NCBI GenBank assembly: GCA_031385445.1
Contig: JANNBM010000020.1
Location: 1 to 64,000, forward strand
Source of the DNA: CAIYZT01 sp031385445
GTDB lineage: Bacteria; Pseudomonadota; Alphaproteobacteria; Rhodobacterales; Rhodobacteraceae
Length of the DNA: 64,000 nt
Reading direction: 5' to 3'
The notes beneath the pieces are model-generated. The model was not told the origin of the DNA, did not search any database, and saw only the letters and a program-made list of their open reading frames with translations. Each line of letters opens with the position of its first letter. Positions within the stretch are counted from its first letter, which is position 1. This document shows positions 1 through 8,954 of the stretch, piece by piece. Both the position numbers and the translations under genes were made by a program.

Positions 1-1205
1 TTGGCGACGATTCCAGCTATGGCGGGCTTGGCAACGATTCCGTTTTGGGCGGCGACGGCAATGACATTGTGGCCGGCGACGAAGGCAACGACAGCGTTTA
101 CGGCGGCGCGGGCAACGACAGCGTCACCGGCGGCGACGGCAATGATCTGGTGGACGGCGGCGCGGGCAATGACAGCGTCTATGGCGGCGCGGGCAACGAC
201 AGCGTTTATGGCGGCGACGGCAATGATACGGTTGCGGGCGATGCGGGCGAAGACAGCCTGTTCGGCGGCGCGGGCAATGACAGCCTGCTGGGCGGCCTTG
301 GCAACGACGTTCTTGATGGCGGTCTGGGCAACGACACCCTTCTGGGCGGCGATGGCACCGATGTCCTGATCGGCGGCGAGGGGGCGGACTATCTGGACGG
401 CGGCTCGGACCGCGATACCCTGTTTGGCGGCATCGGCGATACGGTTTACGGCGGCGGCACCGGCGATGACATCGATATCTTGAACCTGACGGCCTATGGC
501 TGGTCCAATGTCACGATCATCCCGAGTCTGATCGACCCCGAAAACGGCATCATTCAAATTCTCGACCCCTTGACCGGGTTGGTCATTGGCACGCTGACCT
601 ACTTTAACATTGAAACCTTTCTGGTCTGCTTTGCCGCCGGAACCAGGATCCTGACCCAGCGCGGCGAAGTTGCCGTTGAAGCGCTAAGCGTGGGGGATAT
701 GGTGCGCACCCGCGATCACAAGTTGCAAAAGCTGCGCTGGATCGGGCGGCGCGATCTGGGCCTTGGTGATCTGATCGCGGGTCCGCATCTGCGCCCGATC
801 CAGATTTCGAAGGGCGCCCTGGGCAACGGCTTGCCGCTCGAAGATCTGACCGTGTCGCCGCAGCACCGGATGCTGGTGTCGGGATGGCGGGCCGAGATGC
901 TGTTTGGCGAGCCCGAAGTGCTGATCGCGGCCACCCATCTGACCCATCTGCCGGGCGTGCGCCAACTGCCCGCCCGTCCGGTCAGCTATTTCCATCTGAT
1001 GTTTGATCAGCACGAATTGGTGCTGTCCAACGGCACATGGAGCGAAAGCTTTCAACCCGCCGAGCGCACGCTGAGCGAGATGGACGCGGCGCAAAGGGCT
1101 GAATTATTCGAACTTTTCCCAGAACTGTCCGGGCCAAAGGTCGATTACCCTGCGGCCCGTGTCACCTTGAAAGCCTTTGAGGCGAAGGTTCTGCTGCCAA
1201 ACTAA
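1..1205 (+). CDS. RTX-repeat protein with C-terminal Hint domain (5' truncated by window edge)
   Basis: The reading frame is open from base 3, so the start lies upstream of the window. The first ~145 visible residues are about 16 tandem glycine/aspartate nonapeptides of the GGxGNDxxx type, the calcium-binding beta-roll of RTX proteins exported by type I secretion. After a ~60-residue linker comes a Hint_2 (Hedgehog/intein-like) domain starting at a Cys near visible residue 209 (CFAAGTRI), with VEALSVGDMVRTRDH and the SPQHRML block. There is no extein-like domain after it, so autocatalytic cleavage rather than splicing is the likely chemistry; this is inference. Proteins of this architecture are common in Rhodobacteraceae as secreted or surface proteins of unknown role. 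Confidence 0.9.
   Translation, partial: GDDSSYGGLGNDSVLGGDGNDIVAGDEGNDSVYGGAGNDSVTGGDGNDLVDGGAGNDSVYGGAGNDSVYGGDGNDTVAGDAGEDSLFGGAGNDSLLGGLGNDVLDGGLGNDTLLGGDGTDVLIGGEGADYLDGGSDRDTLFGGIGDTVYGGGTGDDIDILNLTAYGWSNVTIIPSLIDPENGIIQILDPLTGLVIGTLTYFNIETFLVCFAAGTRILTQRGEVAVEALSVGDMVRTRDHKLQKLRWIGRRDLGLGDLIAGPHLRPIQISKGALGNGLPLEDLTVSPQHRMLVSGWRAEMLFGEPEVLIAATHLTHLPGVRQLPARPVSYFHLMFDQHELVLSNGTWSESFQPAERTLSEMDAAQRAELFELFPELSGPKVDYPAARVTLKAFEAKVLLPN
3..440 (+). repeat. Tandem 27-bp repeats coding for RTX nonapeptides
   Basis: Near-identical 27-bp units of the form ggcggcgcgggcaacgac... repeat head to tail and code GGAGNDSVY-like nonapeptides. The array begins outside the window. Such arrays vary in copy number by slippage, so the number of units may differ between strains. 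Confidence 0.85.
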
Positions 1206-1228
1206 AGGGCGGCCAAAAGCCGCCTTTT
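1204..1228 (+). terminator. Rho-independent terminator after the RTX/Hint gene
   Basis: A 10-bp GC-rich stem (left arm 1204-1213, right arm 1219-1228, one G-T pair) with a CAAAA loop, right arm ending in TTTT. It starts inside the stop codon of the RTX/Hint gene. Confidence 0.75.
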
Positions 1229-1261
1229 CAAGTATTTGCGCGTGGACCTTAAAGCGTTACA

Positions 1262-3685
1262 TCAGGCACGCATCCGGCCCCCATCATCCCAAAGCGGGGC
1301 CAGATGCACCCGTGCAGGGCGGCGCTGCCCAAGGATTTCCACCTCCAGCGCCAAACCGTCCACGACACGGTCTGCCGGAATGAACCCTTGGGCGACGGAT
1401 GTGCCGGTCCAATGGCTGTACCCGCCTGAGGTGCACCACCCCACAACCGCGCCGTCCAGCCAGATCGGCTCCCATGCCACAACATCCGCGTCGTCTGCAT
1501 CCACCACGATCGGCACCAGCCTGCGCTTTGGCCCGGCCGCCTTTTCCGCCGAAGCGGCCGCTTTGCCGATCCAGTCGGCGTCTTTGTTCCAGCGGATGAA
1601 CTTGTCCAGACCCGTCTCGCAGGGCGTGTAATCGGGGCTGTATTCGCGCCCCCATGACCCGAACCATTTATCGAGCCGCAGGCTCATCATCGCCCGCATC
1701 CCGAACGGGCGCAGCCCCAGATCGGCCCCCGCCGCGTTCAGCGTGTCCCACAGGTGGCGCACCGACATGTGATCACAGAAAATCTCGTATCCCAGATCGG
1801 CGGTATAGCTGACGCGCTGCACGATGCAGTTTGCCATGCCAACCGTCATGCGGCGGGCGTCCATGAACCGGAACGCGGCCAAGGACACATCGGCCCGCGT
1901 CACCCGCGACAGCAATTCCTGCGCGCGCGGCCCGGCAATCTGGAACCCCGTCCGCGCGTCCGAGATGTTTTCAACGCTGACCCCCGCGACAGCGTTCTGT
2001 TCGAACCAGCGATAATGCCAGCCCTGCGCGCCGTAGCTGGCGGTCAGCTGAAATTCGGTTTCCGACAGGCAGGACACGGTGAAATCGCCAATGATCTTGC
2101 CCGAATGCGCCAGCATCGGCGTCAAGGACAGGCGGCCCGGTTTCGGGATCGCGCCCGCCATCATCCGGTCCAGCCACGCGCGCGCACCCGGCCCCTTGAC
2201 CGAATATTTGCCGAAATTCTGCAACTCGTTGATCCCGACGCCTTCGCGCACCGCGATCACCTCGGCCTTTGTCGCCTCCCAGGCATTTGACCGCTTGAAG
2301 GTTGGCTGTTCATACAAAGGCTCGCCCGGCAGGGCATAATAGTTCGGCACTTCCAGCCCGTATTGCTGGCCCCAAACTGCACGCAGCGCGGTGTGCGTGT
2401 CGTACATCGGCGTGGTGCGGAAGGGGCGGGCGGCGGGGCGTTCCTCGTTCGGAAATCCGACCGAAAACCGCATCTGATAATTCTCGATCACCTTGGGCAC
2501 GGTATAGCCGGGCGTCGTCCAGGTGCCAAACCGCGACACATCAAAGCCGCGCGGATCGCGCTCCACCTCGCCGTGAATCATCCATTGCGCAAGGCTCAGC
2601 CCCATCCCGCCGCCTTGGGAAAAGCCCGCCATTACGGCGCAGGCGCTCCAATAATTGCGCAGACCCTGGACCGGGCCGATCAGCGGGTTGCCATCGGGGG
2701 CAAAGGTGAACGGGCCATGGATCACCCGCTTGACGCCGGTGCGTTCCAGCACCGGAAAGCGGCGATAGGCGAAGGTGACCGAATCCTCGATCTTGTCGAA
2801 TTGCTCGTTCAGCAATTCGTGGCCAAAGCCCCAAGGCGTGCCGTCCACTGACCAAGGCTCGCAGGGTTTTTCATAAAATCCGATACAAAGCCCCCGGCCT
2901 TCTTGCCGCAAATAGCTTTCGCCGCCGGGGTCCATCACATGCGGAAACTCGCGGCCTGATTTCAAAATCTCCATGATTTCGGGGATATCGTCGGTCACCA
3001 GATACTGATGTGCCATTGGCAACAGGGGCAGGTAAACCCCCGCCATCGCGCCAATTTCCCGCGCCCAAAGCCCGCCTGCATTCACCAGATGCTCACAGGT
3101 CACCGTGCCTTTTTCCGTCACCACATCCCAGCCGCCATCGGCCCGCTGATGGGTTTCCAGCACCCGGTTGTGCAGCACAATCTCGGCTCCGCCCATCCGC
3201 GCGGCCTTGGCATAGGCGTGCGTCGTGCCCGAGGGGTCAAGATGCCCGTCCAGCGGATCGTAAAGCGCGCCGAGGATGCCCTTGGTGTTGACCATCCCGT
3301 CCGTCATTTTGGCCACTTCGTCCGGCGTCAAAATCGCCGTGTCCAGCCCCATATAGCGGTGCTTGGCGCGCTCTGCCTTTAGCTGATCAAAGCGTTCCTG
3401 ATTATCGGCAAGGGTGATGCCGCCAACATGGTGCAGCCCGCAAGACATGCCGGTGATCGCCTCCAGCTCCTTATAAAGCCGGATCGTGTAACCCTGCAGC
3501 GCCGCCATATTGGTGTCGCCGTTCAGCGTGTGAAACCCGCCCGCCGCGTGCCAGGTAGAACCCGAGGTAAGTTCTGACCGTTCGATCAGCATCACATCCG
3601 ACCAGCCAAGTTTGGTCAGATGATACAGCACCGAACAGCCAACTACGCCGCCGCCGATCACCACCACGCGGGTATGGGTTTTCAT
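1262..3685 (-). CDS. Dimethylglycine/sarcosine dehydrogenase-type FAD and folate enzyme
   Basis: About 807 residues. The N-terminal ~370 residues form a DAO-type FAD domain: dinucleotide motif GGGVVG at 11-16 and the GSTWHAAG motif whose His46 is the covalent FAD attachment residue in dimethylglycine and sarcosine dehydrogenases. A FAO_M linker follows (~370-430), then an aminomethyltransferase-like GcvT domain and its C-terminal barrel (~430-800) that bind tetrahydrofolate and take up the released one-carbon unit. The start at 3685 has GGAG at a suitable distance; an ATG five codons upstream lacks one. It is the last gene of the ABC transporter cluster, which suggests the transported substrate is a methylated glycine. 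Dimethylglycine versus sarcosine cannot be decided from sequence. Confidence 0.88.
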   Translation of the reverse strand: MKTHTRVVVIGGGVVGCSVLYHLTKLGWSDVMLIERSELTSGSTWHAAGGFHTLNGDTNMAALQGYTIRLYKELEAITGMSCGLHHVGGITLADNQERFDQLKAERAKHRYMGLDTAILTPDEVAKMTDGMVNTKGILGALYDPLDGHLDPSGTTHAYAKAARMGGAEIVLHNRVLETHQRADGGWDVVTEKGTVTCEHLVNAGGLWAREIGAMAGVYLPLLPMAHQYLVTDDIPEIMEILKSGREFPHVMDPGGESYLRQEGRGLCIGFYEKPCEPWSVDGTPWGFGHELLNEQFDKIEDSVTFAYRRFPVLERTGVKRVIHGPFTFAPDGNPLIGPVQGLRNYWSACAVMAGFSQGGGMGLSLAQWMIHGEVERDPRGFDVSRFGTWTTPGYTVPKVIENYQMRFSVGFPNEERPAARPFRTTPMYDTHTALRAVWGQQYGLEVPNYYALPGEPLYEQPTFKRSNAWEATKAEVIAVREGVGINELQNFGKYSVKGPGARAWLDRMMAGAIPKPGRLSLTPMLAHSGKIIGDFTVSCLSETEFQLTASYGAQGWHYRWFEQNAVAGVSVENISDARTGFQIAGPRAQELLSRVTRADVSLAAFRFMDARRMTVGMANCIVQRVSYTADLGYEIFCDHMSVRHLWDTLNAAGADLGLRPFGMRAMMSLRLDKWFGSWGREYSPDYTPCETGLDKFIRWNKDADWIGKAAASAEKAAGPKRRLVPIVVDADDADVVAWEPIWLDGAVVGWCTSGGYSHWTGTSVAQGFIPADRVVDGLALEVEILGQRRPARVHLAPLWDDGGRMRA

Positions 3686-3742
3686 GTCTTCACACTCCAT
3701 TTGCCGATTTCAGGGCACAATGGCGGGGCTAGGCGCGCGGGT

Positions 3743-3776
3743 CATACGGTTTTGCGACAAAGAATTGTCGCGTATG
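3743..3776 (-). other. Intercistronic stem-loop between livM and the dehydrogenase
   Basis: A perfect 7-bp stem (GCGACAA 3754-3760 / TTGTCGC 3765-3771, 4-nt loop) inside a second 5-bp stem (CATAC 3743-3747 / GTATG 3772-3776). No T-run follows on either strand, so it is more likely an mRNA processing or stability element, or a protein site, than a terminator. Confidence 0.4.
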
Positions 3777-3793
3777 GATTTGCTCGGCGCAGA

Positions 3794-5095
3794 TTACTTC
3801 TCGGGCAGCAGCCCCTTGGGCGCAAAACGCAGCACCAAAAGCAGGATCACCCCCAGCGTCACCAGCCGGAAATGCTGCGAGCTGTCGATCAGATGATCCC
3901 GCAAATCGCCCGTGGGCATGCCAGACGTGATCACGGCCATCACCCTTGGTCCAACATCTTCGACAATGAAATACAGCCAGCCGATCAACAGCCCGCCCAG
4001 AACCGAACCCCAGTTGTTGCCCGACCCGCCCACGATCACCATCACCCAGATCAGAAAGGTAAACCGCAACGGGATATACTCGCCCGGATTGATCTGCGCG
4101 ATCATCGAGGTGTACATCGCCCCGCCCAGACCAACCACCGCCGAGCCGATGATGAAAATCTGCAAATGGCGCTTGGTCACGTTTTTGCCCATCGCCGAAG
4201 CGGCAACCTCATTGTCCCGGATGGCCCGCATCATGCGGCCCCAGGGGCTGTTCAGCGCGCGCTCGGACAAGAAGATAAGCGTGACCAGAACCAGCGTGAA
4301 CATGGCGGCATAAAGCAGCTTTACCATGATGGTTGATGTTGTCACCGGATCGCTGCCGATCGAAGTGGCAAAGGACAGGAAGGTTTCGTTGACCTGCAGA
4401 TCAACTTCGTAAGGCACCGGCCACGGGCGCCGGTCAAAGCCGAGGTTCTTAACCCCGCGCGCCAACCAATCCTCATTTTTCATCACAGCGACAACAATTT
4501 CGGCAATGCCCAACGTTGCAATCGCCAGATAATCCTCGCGCAGCCCCAGCGCCACCTTGCCAATCACCCAAGCGGCCGCAGCCGCCAAAAGCGCGCCAAA
4601 CGGCCAGGCAATCAGCGGATTAAGCCCCAATCCGCCCATGTTTCCGGCTTGTTCGGGGTTGTTGATTTCAACCGCCGTAACGCCGGCATCAAGGATAAAG
4701 CGGTAGATCACGAAGGCCACGATCATCGCGAGCACAATTGCGAACGAGCGGACGCGCCCGGGTGCCATGCGGCGGTAAGTCATTGCAATGGCAGCAATAA
4801 CGACGACAGCGAAGGCCAGCGCGCCCAAAATGCGCGGCCCGCCCGCGGCGAACCCTTCGGGCACCGGATTGCCGGAGATCAGCACCACCGCCAGCCCACC
4901 AAGCGCAACCGAGCCCGCAATACCCGTGGAAAACAGGCCCGCATAGCCCCACTGGATGTTCACGCCCAAGGCCATGATCGCGGATAAAATGCCAAGGTTC
5001 AGGATGTTCAACGTCAGGTTCCAGCTGTAGAAAAAGCCGGTGAGGACATAAAGCAGGCCCAGGGCAGCGAAAAGCAAAGCCGTGCGGTTTTTCAT
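3794..5095 (-). CDS. livM: Branched-chain-type ABC transporter permease LivM
   Basis: 433 residues, strongly hydrophobic, the second permease of a HAAT (Liv) family importer. The start at 5095 was chosen because the residues from there begin with a TM segment; the frame stays open upstream but that part lies inside livH and does not look like protein. The conserved block near EDYLAIATLGIAEI and a later MMRAIRDNEVAA segment (the EAA-like loop that contacts the ATPases) are present. It starts 5 bases after livH ends. At over 400 residues it is longer than E. coli-type LivM core domains, with an extra hydrophobic/loop region around residues 90-150. Confidence 0.9.
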   Translation of the reverse strand: MKNRTALLFAALGLLYVLTGFFYSWNLTLNILNLGILSAIMALGVNIQWGYAGLFSTGIAGSVALGGLAVVLISGNPVPEGFAAGGPRILGALAFAVVVIAAIAMTYRRMAPGRVRSFAIVLAMIVAFVIYRFILDAGVTAVEINNPEQAGNMGGLGLNPLIAWPFGALLAAAAAWVIGKVALGLREDYLAIATLGIAEIVVAVMKNEDWLARGVKNLGFDRRPWPVPYEVDLQVNETFLSFATSIGSDPVTTSTIMVKLLYAAMFTLVLVTLIFLSERALNSPWGRMMRAIRDNEVAASAMGKNVTKRHLQIFIIGSAVVGLGGAMYTSMIAQINPGEYIPLRFTFLIWVMVIVGGSGNNWGSVLGGLLIGWLYFIVEDVGPRVMAVITSGMPTGDLRDHLIDSSQHFRLVTLGVILLLVLRFAPKGLLPEK

Positions 5096-5100
5096 GGGGT

Positions 5101-6102
5101 CTACCTTTTGAACAGGCCAGTGGGTTTGAACAGCAGCACGATGATCAAGATGCTGAAACTGACCGCAATCTTGTAGTCGGTGGACAGGATCTGCACCAAA
5201 CCATCGCCGAGCCAATCGGCCGGAAAGATGTATCCGGCGACCTTTTTCCACGCGTAGGTGACAAACACCTCGGAAAACGCCACGATAAACCCGCCCGCGA
5301 TGGCGCCGATCGGGCTGCCAAGACCGCCAACCACGGCGGCGGCGAAAATCGGCAGCATCAGGCCAAAGTAGATGCCCGGACGAAAGCTTTTGTCCAAACC
5401 ATACAGCGTGCCCGCGATCACCGCGAGGCTTGCCGCGATGATCCAAGTCACCTGCACCACGCGGTCTGGGTTGATGCCCGACAACAGCGCCAGATCCTCA
5501 TTGTCCGAAAACGCCCGCATGGATTTGCCGGTGCGCGTGCGCTGCAAAAACCAGAACAGCGCAGCCACGCAGATCATGGCGGTTCCCAAGGTGACGGCGG
5601 TGGTCACCTTGATGGCCAGCGGCTCTGCCAGACCCGTCACCTCTTTGAACACGTTTGGGTCCAGCACAAACTTTGCTCCGTCGGCAAAGTTCCGTTCGGA
5701 TGTGCCGATGATCAGGCGCACCAGCCCGTTCATGACGAACATCACCCCGGCCGAGACGATCACCATGATGATCGGGGCGGCCTTTTGTTTGCGGTAAAAC
5801 CGATAAACCACCCGGTCCGTGCCCAAAACGAGGGCAATGGTGACCAAAATCGCGAACGGCAGGGCCAAAAGCGCGGTCGGCAAGGGGCCAAAACCGATCC
5901 CCAGCGCGTGAAGCCCCCAAGTGAACAGGATCACAAAGGCGGTTCCAAAGGCCATGGTGTCGCCATGGGCAAAGTTTGAAAATCGCAGGACCGAGAAAAT
6001 CAGCGTGATGCCCAGCGCCCCAAGCGCCAGTTGGCTGCCATAGGTTGCGCCCGGCAGGACGATGTAATTCAGCACCACAACAAGGGCGTTCAACAGGTCC
6101 AT
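5101..6102 (-). CDS. livH: Branched-chain-type ABC transporter permease LivH
   Basis: 333 residues, multiple TM segments, first permease of the Liv-type importer. The N-terminal region (NYIVLPGATYGSQLALG, then RFSNFAHGD) is the family pattern, and the SMRAFSDNEDLALLSGI region is the ATPase-coupling loop. It sits directly between livF and livM on the same strand with only a few bases between stop and start, as expected for one transcript. Confidence 0.92.
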   Translation of the reverse strand: MDLLNALVVVLNYIVLPGATYGSQLALGALGITLIFSVLRFSNFAHGDTMAFGTAFVILFTWGLHALGIGFGPLPTALLALPFAILVTIALVLGTDRVVYRFYRKQKAAPIIMVIVSAGVMFVMNGLVRLIIGTSERNFADGAKFVLDPNVFKEVTGLAEPLAIKVTTAVTLGTAMICVAALFWFLQRTRTGKSMRAFSDNEDLALLSGINPDRVVQVTWIIAASLAVIAGTLYGLDKSFRPGIYFGLMLPIFAAAVVGGLGSPIGAIAGGFIVAFSEVFVTYAWKKVAGYIFPADWLGDGLVQILSTDYKIAVSFSILIIVLLFKPTGLFKR

Positions 6103-6105
6103 AAC

Positions 6106-6816
6106 TCAGCCCCCCAAAAACGAACGGCGGACCTCGGGGTCGGCCAAAAGATGCGCCCCGGTGTCGGTAAAACGGTTGGTGCCCTGAACCAGAACATAGC
6201 CTTTGTCGGCAATTTCAAGCGCTTGCCGTGCATTTTGTTCCACCATCAGGATCGAGATGCCGTTGCGCGCAATTTCGATTATCCGGTCAAACAGCTCGTC
6301 CATCACAATCGGCGAAACCCCCGCTGTCGGCTCGTCCAGCATCAAAACCTTGGGCTGCGTCATCAGCGCGCGGCCTACGGCCACCTGCTGACGCTGCCCG
6401 CCCGAAAGCTCGCCTGCGGCCTGAAACCTTTTCTGCTTCAGAATCGGAAACAGATCGTAAACCTGCGCCATCGTGTCTGCGATCTCGTCCGTGCGGATAA
6501 ACGCGCCCATTTCCAGATTTTCCTCGACCGTCATCGAGGTGAAAATATTGCTGGTCTGCGGTACGAACCCCATCCCCTTGCGCACCCGCGCCTGCGGCGT
6601 CAGCCCGGTGATGTCCTCACCGTCCAGCTTTACATGGCCACTGCGCAGTTTCAGCATGCCGAACACGGCCTTCATCGCCGTTGACTTGCCCGCACCATTC
6701 GGCCCGACGATGACGGCGATCTCGCCCTTTTCCACCGCGATTGTACATCCGTGCAAAATATCGACCGGCCCGTATCCGCCCGTCATAACCTCGCCAATCA
6801 AGAACGGCTCAGCCAT
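6106..6816 (-). CDS. livF: Branched-chain-type ABC transporter ATP-binding protein LivF
   Basis: 236 residues. Walker A GPNGAGKST at about 38-46, ABC signature LSGGQRQQ at about 136-143, Walker B with DEPTAG at about 160-165. The length and TSNIFTSMTVEENL block fit LivF. Its start overlaps the end of livG by 8 bases, indicating translational coupling. Confidence 0.92.
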   Translation of the reverse strand: MAEPFLIGEVMTGGYGPVDILHGCTIAVEKGEIAVIVGPNGAGKSTAMKAVFGMLKLRSGHVKLDGEDITGLTPQARVRKGMGFVPQTSNIFTSMTVEENLEMGAFIRTDEIADTMAQVYDLFPILKQKRFQAAGELSGGQRQQVAVGRALMTQPKVLMLDEPTAGVSPIVMDELFDRIIEIARNGISILMVEQNARQALEIADKGYVLVQGTNRFTDTGAHLLADPEVRRSFLGG

Positions 6817-7600
6817 GCGCGGCCTCCAGTTTCACTTTGTTTTTCAGACCCGTCCCAAGATAGGCCTCGATCACGCGCTCGTCATTCTTGACCTGTTGCA
6901 GCGTGCCTTGCGACAGCACCTTGCCTTCGGCCATGCAAATCACCGGACCGCAGATTTTCCCAATGAAATCCATGTCATGCTCGATCACGCAGAAGGTATA
7001 TCCCCGCTCTTTGTTCAGCCGCAAAATGGCATCGCCGATGGTGTTCAGAAGCGTGCGGTTCACCCCCGCGCCCACCTCGTCCAGAAAGACGATCTTGGCA
7101 TCGACCATCATCGTGCGGCCAAGTTCCAGCAGCTTTTTCTGCCCGCCCGAGATCATCGCCGCCTTTTGATCGGCCAGATGCGAGATCGTCAAAAACTCCA
7201 GCACCTCGTCGGCTTTGTCCCGCAGCGCCCGTTCCTCGGCCGCCACAGCGCCCCGTTTGAAAATCGCGCTGAGCAGATTTTCGCCCGATTGGCGGGCCGG
7301 AACCATCATCAGATTCTCGCGCACCGTCATCGACGCAAATTCATGCGCAATCTGAAACGTGCGCAGCAGGCCCTTTTCAAACACCACATGCGGCGGCAGT
7401 CCGGTGATATCTTCGCCGCCCATCAAAACCCGGCCAGAAGTTGGCAAAAGCCGGCCCGCGATCACGTTGAACAAGGTGGTCTTTCCGGCGCCATTCGGCC
7501 CGATCAAGCCGGTGATCGACCCGGATTTGATTTCAAGACTCGCGCCGTCAACAGCCCGAAACCCGCCGAAATGGCGGTGAAGGTTTTCAACCTTAATCAT
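6809..7600 (-). CDS. livG: Branched-chain-type ABC transporter ATP-binding protein LivG
   Basis: 263 residues. Walker A GPNGAGKTT at 34-42, signature SGGQKK at 151-156, Walker B VFLDEVGAGVN at about 171-181. The usual DEP after Walker B is DEV here, a mild deviation that keeps the catalytic Glu. The C-terminal part (GLIRPVICMAEGK-like region, 'VISQGT') is the LivG-specific extension. It is the first ATPase gene downstream of the binding-protein gene, separated by 115 bases that contain a stem-loop. Confidence 0.9.
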   Translation of the reverse strand: MIKVENLHRHFGGFRAVDGASLEIKSGSITGLIGPNGAGKTTLFNVIAGRLLPTSGRVLMGGEDITGLPPHVVFEKGLLRTFQIAHEFASMTVRENLMMVPARQSGENLLSAIFKRGAVAAEERALRDKADEVLEFLTISHLADQKAAMISGGQKKLLELGRTMMVDAKIVFLDEVGAGVNRTLLNTIGDAILRLNKERGYTFCVIEHDMDFIGKICGPVICMAEGKVLSQGTLQQVKNDERVIEAYLGTGLKNKVKLEAAHG

Positions 7601-7662
7601 AGTTCCCCCTGTGAGGTGGTTCGCATCCGCCCGTTTTTTACGGTGTCGGCTTTAGTGGCCAA

Positions 7663-7692
7663 GCGGCCCGAAGCAGGGATGCCCCGGGCCGC
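7663..7692 (-). other. Stem-loop between binding-protein gene and livG
   Basis: Perfect 8-bp GC stem (GCGGCCCG 7663-7670 / CGGGCCGC 7685-7692, 14-nt loop) just after the stop of the binding-protein gene on the minus strand. No T-run follows. Hairpins in this position in transporter operons commonly protect the upstream binding-protein mRNA or partly terminate, giving more binding protein than membrane parts; that role is inferred. Confidence 0.45.
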
Positions 7693-7715
7693 AAGGTGTT
7701 GTTTCAGCGTTCAGA

Positions 7716-8912
7716 TCAACGGAAGGTAACGGTTTCGTACTTGCCGCCCTTGATTTCGAACTGCTTGTACCGACCAGCAGATTCGCCCGGACCGATCAGG
7801 GTCACGCCCGAACCACCTTCATAGTTGATGGCCGTGCCCGCTGCGATCAGTTCCAGCGCCTTGCCAAGCTCGCCCGGCTGAATCATCACGCCCGAACCAT
7901 CGGCCGGACCATTGGCGATTTCCAGGATCTTGTCCTTGAACACTTTGCCATCGGTCGAACCCGAAGCCACCATGGCCAGCATGATCAACGCCGCAGCGTC
8001 ATAGCTTTCGCTTGAATAGGGCGAGGTCGCATCGAAAGTTACCGCGGCCGTCTTGCCCATTTCGGCCAGAATGGCAGCGCCGGCGCTGTCAGATGCAGCG
8101 ACCTGACCATAAGAGCCGTCCAAAGCCGGACCGATTGCCAGCGGAAGGCTGTCACCAACCATGCCGCCTGGCAGACCGAACTGCGAGAAGGCGCCCGAAT
8201 CGAGCGAGGCTTGGATGATGCCCTTGCCGCCCTGGTCCAGATAACCCGCCACAACCAGCAGATCGCCGCCAGCCGAAGCCAATGCCGCAACTTCAGCCGA
8301 GTAATCAGCCTTGCCGTCGTCATGCGCTGCGTTGATCGTCACAACGCCGCCCTTGGCGGTGAACGCGCCAGCAATAGATTCAGCCAGACCCTTGCCGTAG
8401 TCGCTGTTGGAATAGCTCAGCGCGATCGACTTCACGCCTTTTTCCATCAAAATGTCGGCCATAACTTCGCCTTCGCGCGCATCCGACGGCGCAGTGCGGA
8501 AGAACAGGCCGTCATCTTCGTCAGCCGTCAAAGCGGGCGAGGTTGCCGAAGGCGAGACCATCACGATGCCGTTCGGGCGTGCAACGTTCTGCAGCACAGC
8601 GCGGGTCACACCCGAGCAGTCGCCGCCGATGATGCCCTTTACGCCTTCGGCTGTGACCAGACGCTCTGCGGCGGCTTGTGCAGCGGCTGCGTCAACGCAG
8701 GTGGAGTCGGCGCGGACGGACACAAAGTTGTAAGGCGATTTGCCCGACGCATTCACTTCGGACATCGCAAGTTCGGCCGCATTGGCCATGTGTCCGGTCA
8801 GCGATTCGATGGGTCCGGTGAATCCGATCAGAATCCCCAGTTTCACGTCTTCGGCAGAGGCAGTCCCCACCAAAGCCACGACTGCGGCCGAGGCCAGCAG
8901 AATTTTTTTCAT
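7716..8912 (-). CDS. ABC transporter periplasmic substrate-binding protein (Liv/Peripla_BP_6 type)
   Basis: 398 residues. A clear Sec signal peptide (KK, hydrophobic core, cleavage after TASA at about residue 22) precedes a type I periplasmic-binding fold. Blocks such as KLGILIGFTGPIESL and the GGDCSGVTRAVLQ region fit branched-chain amino acid/amide binding proteins. The start at 8912 is chosen for its GGGAG ribosome site 7-8 bases upstream. It heads the importer operon; with the dehydrogenase at the operon end the ligand may be dimethylglycine, sarcosine or a betaine (inference). Confidence 0.9.
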   Translation of the reverse strand: MKKILLASAAVVALVGTASAEDVKLGILIGFTGPIESLTGHMANAAELAMSEVNASGKSPYNFVSVRADSTCVDAAAAQAAAERLVTAEGVKGIIGGDCSGVTRAVLQNVARPNGIVMVSPSATSPALTADEDDGLFFRTAPSDAREGEVMADILMEKGVKSIALSYSNSDYGKGLAESIAGAFTAKGGVVTINAAHDDGKADYSAEVAALASAGGDLLVVAGYLDQGGKGIIQASLDSGAFSQFGLPGGMVGDSLPLAIGPALDGSYGQVAASDSAGAAILAEMGKTAAVTFDATSPYSSESYDAAALIMLAMVASGSTDGKVFKDKILEIANGPADGSGVMIQPGELGKALELIAAGTAINYEGGSGVTLIGPGESAGRYKQFEIKGGKYETVTFR

Positions 8913-8915
8913 TTT

Positions 8916-8954
8916 TAGTCTCCCTAGTTGGATCATTGTCCTGAGCGGAGACTA
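8916..8954 (-). promoter_or_regulatory. Hairpin that sequesters the ribosome binding site of the binding-protein gene
   Basis: On the minus-strand mRNA the 5' UTR carries TAGTCTCC (8954-8947 read on the minus strand) that pairs perfectly with GGAGACTA (8923-8916), the second arm holding the Shine-Dalgarno GGGAG. The 23-nt loop has a small inner GGA/TCC pairing. Folding would hide the ribosome site, so translation may be controlled, for example by a small RNA or Hfq. Function is inferred. Confidence 0.4.

Noticed and set aside
1..440. CRISPR-like regular repeats at the left edge
   Set aside because: The 27-bp periodicity is coding (RTX nonapeptides) with no unique spacers.
3736..3780. Terminator after livM
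   Set aside because: The double stem has no U-tract on either strand and the next gene continues on the same strand.
5096..5446. Upstream extension of the livM frame
   Set aside because: The extra 117 codons lie inside livH, are Arg-rich and lack TM character; the ATG at 5095 begins a normal LivM.
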